Shown here one piece after another: positions 1 to 8,300 of a DNA stretch of 64,000 bases (position 1 is its first letter; every line of letters begins with the position of its first letter). The position numbers and the translations under genes are program-made. This DNA comes from Aliarcobacter cryaerophilus (GTDB lineage Bacteria > Campylobacterota > Campylobacteria > Campylobacterales > Arcobacteraceae). The DNA lies in the NCBI RefSeq assembly GCF_014352935.1, contig NZ_CP060694.1:124001-188000 (forward strand), given 5' to 3'. The notes beneath the pieces were generated by a model. The model was given only the letters and a program-made list of their open reading frames with translations, searched no databases and was not told the DNA's origin.

Positions 1-1011
1 AAAAGCCAAAGATATTATAAAACTACTAGAGATTATATTTAATTTTAAACTATTAAATAGATACTCAAATGCCGTAAAATCAAGAGTGTTTATATCCAAA
101 AGAGTCCAATAAATCAAAACCCCAGTAGGTATAAAAAGTGTAAAAAGAGCAATTATAAAAGATATTAAAAATGCAAAAAAGTTATATTTTCCTTTTAATT
201 TTATTTTAGAAGGCTTCTCGCTACTGTTTGTTGAGCTAGAAAACTTGAGTTTTTTTCTAATATTATATTCAACTAAAAGAATTAAAAATACAAAAACAAG
301 TAAAATAATTGCAATATTTATAGCTCCACCTAAATCACCATAACCAAACCAAGATTTAAAAATTCCAACACTAAAAGTCTCTATTCCAAAGTATAAAACA
401 GTTCCATAATCGCTTAAAGTTTCCATAATAGCTAGTATTGTTCCTGCAAAAATTGCTGGATATGATAAAGGAAGATAAACAGTGAAAAAAGCTTTTATCG
501 GATTTAATTTATATAAAGATATAAGTTCTACAACTGATTTTGATACCATAGAAAAAGATACACGAGCTAGTATAAAAACATATGGAAACATTGCAATTGT
601 AAAGATAAAAATAGCTCCACTCATATTTAAAATATCAAATTTTATAGATGTGTCATTTAAAATTTGTGATAAAAGTCCACGAAATTCAAAAAATCCAACA
701 TAAGTATAACCAAAAATATATGCAGGATAAGCCAAAGGAAGTATAAAACAAACAGAGAAGAACTTACTACCAAAGTACTCAAATCTAGCACTTAAGTAGG
801 AAGTTACTACTCCAAATATTATTACAAATATTGCAGTACCTATTATTAAATAGATAGTATTTAATGAATATTCTAATAAAAAACTACTCTCTAAAAACTC
901 TTTATTAAAAGAGCCATTGAATAGAAAATATATTATTAGTATTAAAATTGGTAGTGATATAAGTAGCCCTAAAATAGGGGCTACTAAAAGCTTTAGATTT
1001 TTTATTTCCAA
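1..1011 (-). CDS. fbpB: Iron(III) ABC transporter permease, FbpB-like (3' end cut by window edge)
   Basis: The minus strand is open from about 1011 to the window edge and encodes at least 337 residues with many hydrophobic segments, as expected for an inner-membrane permease importing ferric iron from a periplasmic binding protein. A cytoplasmic-loop motif METLSDYGTV near residue 196 matches the EAA-type loop of FbpB-family permeases, which contacts the ATPase. The probable start is TTG at 1011, overlapping the last codons of the binding-protein gene just upstream, so the two are translationally coupled; an AAAAGGGAA ribosome site lies very close to it. No ATG is available nearby, so the start is uncertain. 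The C-terminal part and any ATPase gene lie outside the window. Confidence 0.85.
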   Translation of the reverse strand, partial: MEIKNLKLLVAPILGLLISLPILILIIYFLFNGSFNKEFLESSFLLEYSLNTIYLIIGTAIFVIIFGVVTSYLSARFEYFGSKFFSVCFILPLAYPAYIFGYTYVGFFEFRGLLSQILNDTSIKFDILNMSGAIFIFTIAMFPYVFILARVSFSMVSKSVVELISLYKLNPIKAFFTVYLPLSYPAIFAGTILAIMETLSDYGTVLYFGIETFSVGIFKSWFGYGDLGGAINIAIILLVFVFLILLVEYNIRKKLKFSSSTNSSEKPSKIKLKGKYNFFAFLISFIIALFTLFIPTGVLIYWTLLDINTLDFTAFEYLFNSLKLNIISSSFIISLAF

Positions 1012-2012
1012 TTCCCTTTTGTTGCTATTTCAACAGCTTTTCGTGTCTGTTTTCCAACTTCATTTAAAGGTATTGTATCCTCTTTGAACTCTCCCCAAGA
1101 AGCAACTATTCCAGCTGGTTTAACTTTTGGATTAACAGGATATTCATAGTTTCCTTGTGCTAGTTCACCTTGTGCTTCTTCGCTTGTTAAAAACTCTATT
1201 AGTTTTATTGCATTCTCTTTATTTGGAGCAAATTTTGTAATACCAGCACCTGAGATATTTATATGAGCACCTGTAGTTTTTTGTGCAGGAAAAAATACTT
1301 TTACCTCTTTTGCTATTTCCTCATCAACTTTATCACCACTATTTGCCATAACTCCTAAATAATATGAGTTTACAACAGCAATATCAGCTTCACCAGAAGC
1401 TACTGCTCTTATTTGATCTTTATCAGCACCTTTTGGATCTCTTGCAAAATTATTTACTAAACCTTTTACGAACTCTAAAGATTTTTCTTCACCGTTATGT
1501 GCAATTATAGAAGCAAGAAGTGACTTGTTGTAAGCATTTGTTGAACTTCTAGTTATCACTTTTCCTTTAAATTCAGGTTTTGTAAGTGAAAAATAGTCAT
1601 CTAGGTGTGCTGGATTTATAGTTTTTGGATTATAAACGAAAAGTCTAGCTCTTTTTGTAATAGCAAACCATTTTCCATCTTCATCTCTTAGGTGAGCTGG
1701 AATATTTTTTTCCAATACTTTTGAGCTAACTCCTTGAAGCAAATCTCTCTCTTTAGCTTCATATAAATTTCCAATATCAGCTGTTATAAGAATATCTGAT
1801 GGACTATTTGCACCTTCTATTGACAGTCTTGAAACAAGCTCTTCGGCTTTTGCAGTTATAAGGTTTACTTTTATACCTGTTTTTTCCTCAAATTTTTTGA
1901 ACAGAGCTTTGTCTGAGTCATAGTGTCTTTGTGAATATACATTTACTTCACTACCACTTGCAAACAAAATATTTGCAAATAGTATCGAACAAAGTAGCGA
2001 TTTTTTAAGCAT
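1002..2012 (-). CDS. fbpA: Periplasmic iron(III)-binding protein of an ABC transporter, FbpA/FutA-like
   Basis: 336 aa. A cleavable signal peptide (residues 1 to about 19, ending near FASG) is followed by the extracellular solute-binding fold: EVNVYSQRHYDSDKALFKKF at the start, then PSDILITADIGNL, and a paired-tyrosine segment (VVNSYYLGVM) where family members hold Fe3+. It would bind ferric iron in the periplasm and hand it to the overlapping permease gene downstream. The ATG is preceded by AAGGA at a normal distance. The candidate Fur box about 85 bases upstream suggests iron repression. Substrate is inferred from family; a few relatives bind other metals or complexes. Confidence 0.9.
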   Translation of the reverse strand: MLKKSLLCSILFANILFASGSEVNVYSQRHYDSDKALFKKFEEKTGIKVNLITAKAEELVSRLSIEGANSPSDILITADIGNLYEAKERDLLQGVSSKVLEKNIPAHLRDEDGKWFAITKRARLFVYNPKTINPAHLDDYFSLTKPEFKGKVITRSSTNAYNKSLLASIIAHNGEEKSLEFVKGLVNNFARDPKGADKDQIRAVASGEADIAVVNSYYLGVMANSGDKVDEEIAKEVKVFFPAQKTTGAHINISGAGITKFAPNKENAIKLIEFLTSEEAQGELAQGNYEYPVNPKVKPAGIVASWGEFKEDTIPLNEVGKQTRKAVEIATKGNWK

Positions 2013-2094
2013 CTAACTATCCTTTTTTATTTTATAATATCTAATTTTTAAATTTAAAAGGAAATAGTATAGTAAGAAAGCTTTAATAACTCTT

Positions 2095-2117
2095 AATATT
2101 AAGAATGATTATCAAAA
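2095..2117 (-). promoter_or_regulatory. Candidate Fur box upstream of fbpA
   Basis: Read on the minus strand the site contains TTTTGATAATCATTCTTAA, close to the Fur pattern GATAATNATTATCAA. It sits just upstream of a TATACT hexamer (2071-2066 on the minus strand), so it would cover the -35 region of the fbpBA transcript. The position in front of iron-uptake genes supports the call; binding is not shown by sequence alone. Confidence 0.6.
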
Positions 2118-2231
2118 GTATAATATTTTTATAAATTTTATAAAATTTTTTATATATAAATAATCATGAAATATCAATAATATAGAATTTTATAAATAAA
2201 AATAATTTTTATGAATAAATATATTATAAAA

Positions 2232-2263
2232 ATCACCCCAATGGGTGATGTTTTTATTTTTTT
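2232..2263 (+). terminator. Terminator-like hairpin between divergent genes
   Basis: ATCACCC and GGGTGAT form a 7-bp stem with a CAAT loop, followed by a T-rich tract on the plus strand. It lies between two divergent genes, so there is no annotated upstream plus-strand gene for it to end. It may end a small RNA, or simply isolate the adhesin promoter just downstream. Confidence 0.6.
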
Positions 2264-2266
2264 ATT

Positions 2267-2276
2267 TTGATAAAAT
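2267..2276 (+). promoter_or_regulatory. Probable promoter -10 of the giant adhesin gene
   Basis: TTTGATAAAAT, with TAAAAT at 2271-2276, lies 33 bases before the ATG. Campylobacterota sigma-70 promoters typically have a -10 with a T-rich upstream region rather than a clear -35, and the T tract at 2251-2268 fits this. Confidence 0.5.
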
Positions 2277-2309
2277 ACTCAACTTTATTATTATATTGGA
2301 GATAAAATT

Positions 2310-5300
2310 ATGGCAAATTTAGCACAAATACAATCAATTGCACAGGGACAATTTTTTGTAAAAGATTCTCTAGGAAATTTAACTGAGTTAAAAGTAGGTG
2401 ACACTGTATCTTTAAATGATACAATAGTTGCTGCAAGCTCAAATACAGATTTGTCAAAAATAGAAATACTTTTTGATACAAATGAACTAATAACACTAAG
2501 TCAAGGTGAACAACTTTTAGATACTACTTTACTAGCAAGTACTTTTGGAAATGAAGAGTTGGCATTTGATAAACAAGAAGTAGATGAAACACTAAATGCT
2601 TGGAATAATGCACAAGATGGTGATGCAACAGATATGGAGACAGCAGCAGGTGATGTAACAGAACAAGCAACAAATGCTGGTGATGAAAGAGCTGCTGATG
2701 GAGGAGCTTTAAGAAGTAAGTTTAACTCAAGAGATGGTGATGCTACTGATATAGTAAGTGACTTAAGAGAGGCTTCATGGACAGGTGGAATAGAAAGAAC
2801 AAATGAAGATTCAGAAAATATGCTTTTGGAACAACCATTGCCTGTAGTTTATACTATTATCGAGGGTATTGATGTTGTAAATGAGGGTGATAGTGCAAAT
2901 TATGTTGTAAAACTTCAAGATGCTGCTGGAAATCCAGTAATTGCAACTCAAGATACAATAATATATGTAAGATATACAAATAAAACAACTCAAGATGGAG
3001 ATACTCAATATAATAATGAAAATATTATAGAAGTAGTAATCAAAGCAGGTACTAGTCAAACTGAGTTTACAATTAAGACAAATGATGATTATTTGGCTGA
3101 TAATGGTGAAATTTATAATGTATCAATAACTGGAAACAACTCTACAGAGTTCGATATGAGAACAGGAGATGTGGCTGGAAATAAAACAAATGTAGATACA
3201 ACAATCTTGGATAATTCAAATCCTTTAAATCCAGGTGGAGAAGATGGTGGATATGGAAGTGAAGATATAGTTTTTGCAATAATAGAAGGAACAACAACAG
3301 TAAATGAAGGTGACACAGCTCAATATGTTGTAAAATTAGTAGATAAAGATGGAAATCCTGTAACTGTAACAAAAGATACAGAAGTAACTATAAAATATAC
3401 AAACAAAACAACTCAAGATGGTGATACGGAATATAATAACAACGATACAATAAAAATTACTATTAAAGCTGGTGAAAATTCATCAGATAAATTTGATGTT
3501 GATACAATTGATGATTATTTAGCAGATAATGGAGAAAAATTTAATTTAGAAATTACAAATGTTGATGATCAAGGACAATTTGAGAAAGTAAATATTGGTG
3601 ATATAAATGGTGATAAAACAAATGTTGACACAACAATCTTAGATAATACAACTGATAAACCAAATGAAAATAGTACAGTAGAAAGTAATCAAGAAAATGT
3701 AATTTTAAAAATAGTAGCAGCAGATAAAGATGGGAACCCAATCAAAGATGCTAATGGAGATTATTTAACACAAAATGAAGTTCCAGAAGGAAATAATGCA
3801 TATTATGTAGTATTGGCATTTGAACCAAATACAACTAAATTTAATGATAATACAAAATTAGATATTCAAAGTGGAACAGTAGAAGTACAAACATTTGATA
3901 AAAATGCAACTGGAACAACAACACAAACAAAAGAAGATGGAACACAAGATTATATTTCAAAAACTCAAAAAGTTGAATTAGGGAAAGTAATATCTGTAGA
4001 AACATTAGATGATTGGAAATCTGATAATAATGAGCAGTTTGAAATCAAAATTACAGATAAATCATATCAACACCCAAGCACACCAGTTTATGAAAATGTG
4101 GTTACAAACACTGATCCAGTAACAACAACAATAAAAGATAACACAACACCAAATACAGAAACAAATGTAGAAGATGTAAAAATTGTACTTGTAGCTGTAT
4201 CATCTGCTACAACTACAATTGCTGATATTACAAACTCAGATGGAACACTAAAAGTTACAAATACAAATGAAACCCCAGAAGGTGGGAAATTATATTATAT
4301 TGCAGTAGCAGTTGATAAAGATGGAAAACCTTTAGCTACTCAAGGTGGAGATGTTACAATAAATTACGGAACTACATCAAATATTTCAGATAAAGATGCA
4401 ACAGCTGGTGTAGATTATGATAATACTATAAAAGTAAATACAAAAGTTGGAGTTGTATTTGAAGTAAAAACAAAAGATGATTATTATGCTGAAGGAGATG
4501 AAAACTTTACTGTAAAAATTACAGATTTAAAAAATTCACCATATGAAACACCATCTATTGATACAACAAAAGATACTGTAACTTCAACAATAAAAGACAA
4601 TGCACCAAAAATAAATGGAACAGTTGTTTCAGGTGGTGAAGATACAGATGGTAATACTTATGGAGCAGAAGATACAGTATATGCAATCATTACTGGAGAA
4701 ACAACAGTAAATGAAGGAGGCGTTGTTACATATACAGTTAAACTAGTTGATAAAGATGGTAATACTGTAATTCCAACAAAAGAAACAACAGTTACTGTAA
4801 CTTATACAAATATTGGAACAACATCAACAGATGATACAAATAAAACAAATAATCAAGAAATAGCTGTAAAAATAGATGCTTCAGGGAAAGGAACATTTAC
4901 TGTAGAAACAAAAGATGATTATTATGCAGAAGCTGATGAAAACTATAATGTAAAAATTACAAATGTACAAAATACGGGTGAATTTGAAAATGTAAAATTT
5001 GATAGTTATCCAAATACTATTCCAAATAACCCATCAAATAATGTTACTACAACGATTAAAGATAATCCATCAAAAGTTGAACAACCAGATACTGGAACAG
5101 GAAATGATGATCCAATAAATGGAAGTTATGGAAAAGAAGATACAGTATATGTAAAAATTGAAGGTAATCCAACTGTAGTTGAAGGTGGAAAATTATCACA
5201 TACTGTAACACTTGTAGATAAAGATGGAAAAGCTGTAACTATTCCAGTTGGAGAAAGTGTAACAGTAACATTAACTTACAAAGAACCAGCAAATGATAAA

Positions 5301-8300
5301 AATCCAAATGCAGATGATTATGTTACTAAAACAGAAACTATTACAATAAAAGGTGGAACATCTTCAACAACTTTTGAAAATATTACAAAAGTAGATTTTG
5401 TAACTGAAGGCAAAGAAGTTTATGAAATCACAATATCAAAAGTTGAACAAAGTGGTGCTTTTGAAAATGTTGCTATTGATTCTACTGCAAATAAAGTAAC
5501 AGATACAATCCTTGATGGTATTACATTAACAAACCCTCAAAATGCTTATGTTGATGAAGACAACTTCTATACAAATAAAAATGATGGAACAAATTCAACA
5601 ACTAAAAATAGTAATATAAATGATACAAAAAGCTTAGGATTTACAATTCCAACAAATTATGAAACAGAAGTTGGAACTTTTAGTGTTAATTTTGTAAGTG
5701 CACCAACAGTTACAGTTGATGGAAATAATTATGCATTAACTTCAAATGGGGTAGCTGTTACTTATACAGTTAATGGAAATACAATTACTGCAAACGCAGG
5801 AAGTACAAAAGTTTTTGATATTGTTTTAAGTAAGAATGGAACGTACACATATAAACAATATGCAAATATTGACCATCCAAAAGCAGGAAATACAAATACA
5901 GATTATGAAAATGTTAATACAAATGACAATATTGATTTAAATTTTAAATTTAATATTACTACAACACCTAAAAATGGTGAGCCTACTACAACAAGTCCTA
6001 CACAAGAGTTCAAAGTAACTGTAAATGATTCTACACCAGATGCAGAAACAAGAACAGAAACAGTAAATGAAGATGGGACTTTAACTATTGTTTTAAGTGA
6101 TGAATCATTTAAAGATGGAAAAATTGAAATAGATAATGGAAAAGATGGATACCAAACTCTAGTTAAAAATGGAACAGCTAATATTTATGATGGAAATGAA
6201 GTTATTGGTGTATTGAAAAACAATGCAAATGGAACTTTGACTTTTACACCTAATAAAGATTATAGTAAATATGAAGCTGATAATGGTTATTTACCAAATT
6301 TCAAATATAGAGTTAGTGATACTGATGGAGATTATGCGCAAGGACAAATCAATATTCATGTTAAACCAGTAGCTGATGGTACAACTATTAAAGTAGAAAA
6401 TGTAACAACTTATGAAGATAATAAAAATACTCAAGAAGGACAAAATTCTGTATCTTTAGGATTAGTACAACCAACTATTAAGGATAATACAGATAAAAAT
6501 GACACTGCAAAAGGTGACCATGGTGAAAGAGTTGATTATATTACACTTAAATTTACAAATGGAGCTTCTGTAAAAGGTGCCGTTTTAGAAAAAGCTGATG
6601 GTACTGATATTTTAACTATTACTAAAAATACTGATGCAGTTAAAATAGTTATTGTTAAAGATGATGGAACAGGAAAAATGATAGTAGACACAGATTTCCA
6701 CCACTCAAATATTACTTTGGGACAATCAGGAGTAGTTTATCTTACAAAAGAGGAATATGAAGGATTAAAAATCCAACATGCTGAAGATAATGATACAGAT
6801 ATAGTAATTAATATTTCAACAAGAAGTTATGAAGTTAATGATAGTGGAGAACCTTTATCTGGTGTAAATTCAAAATCAAATAATTCAAATATGACTGTAG
6901 TTATTAAACCAGTAACTGATGATATTAGTTTAAAATGGAATGATGAGAGTGCAGGAACAATATCTGATGCTGGAAAAACTTACACATTTAATGATATAAA
7001 AGAAGGAAATGATACTATTGATTTAAAAGCACTTCTTACTAAAACAAGTGGAACAGAACTAAACGATGGTACAACTGGAAATAAAGCTGATTTAGATGGA
7101 AGTGAAAAAAGAACATATACGATTTCTGGTATTCCAGAAGGTACAGTTGTAACTTTAGGTGGACAAACTGCTGTTGCAAATGATAAAGGTATTGCAACTA
7201 TAGTATTTAATGATACAAATAATAAAAATGCAGATCCAGATTTTTCTATGAAATTCCCTGAAAATTACTCTGGAACAGTTGAAGGAAAAATTACTTTAAG
7301 TGTTTATGATAATGGAGTAGAATCTGGACAAAGAGATGCAACAGATTATGGAAATGGTGCAAATGGTATTAAAACTGCTGAAGTTGATTTCAAAGTAAAT
7401 GTAAACCCAGTTGCAGATGACGCTACAGTTAAAGTAGGACAGCCTATGGGATATGAAGATGCTGGAAGAGAAGGTGGAAATACAAAAGATAAATCAGGAG
7501 CTATTACAAATCCTACAAAAGGTATAGTATTGCCTATAACAGTTACATCTACAGATAAAGATGGAAGTGAAACATTTACTGTAACTATTAAAGATATTCC
7601 AAATGGTGGAGCTATTTTTGTGAAAGAACCACTTACAGGAAAAGATATTCTTGTAACTTATGCTGAAGATGGAACACCTACAATAAAAGTATGGAATAAC
7701 GGTGTTTTAGAAGATTATACTGGAACTACTATAACAGCGAATAAAGGAACTATAACTATTGAAAAATTTGACAATGAAAATCCACCAAAATTTATTCCAC
7801 CACATAATTCTCATGGAGATTTTAAATTAAATGTTGATGCAAAAACAGTTGATACAGTAATAATAAATGGGCAACCAGTAACAAATGTTCAAGATGTAGC
7901 AACTAATAAAGATATATTAGTTGTTGTAAAAGATGTTGCAGATAGTGTTGTAGGAAATGATTATAACAAAGAAAATTTATCTTTAGCAGATGGTACAAAC
8001 AAAGATTATAACTTAGTAACACAAGAAGATACACAAATAAAACTAGATTCTGTATTTAAAGATTCTACAAAACTTTCATCTTATGATAAAGAAAGTGAAG
8101 ATTTAACTATCATTCTTAAATCTTTACCAAAAGGTGTTGAGTTAGAAGGAAATGTAACTTTAATAAATGGTCAATACATCTTTAAAGCTGATGATATTTC
8201 AGGTATCAAGATTGTAACACCAGCAAATTATAGTGGAGAATTAAACTTTGATGTTACATACATAACAACAGAAAAAGGTGAAGCTAATAATCCAAGTAAA

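Noticed and set aside
482-703. 73-codon plus-strand frame
   Set aside because: It is antisense to the iron permease frame, which fills 1-1011 and has clear family motifs.
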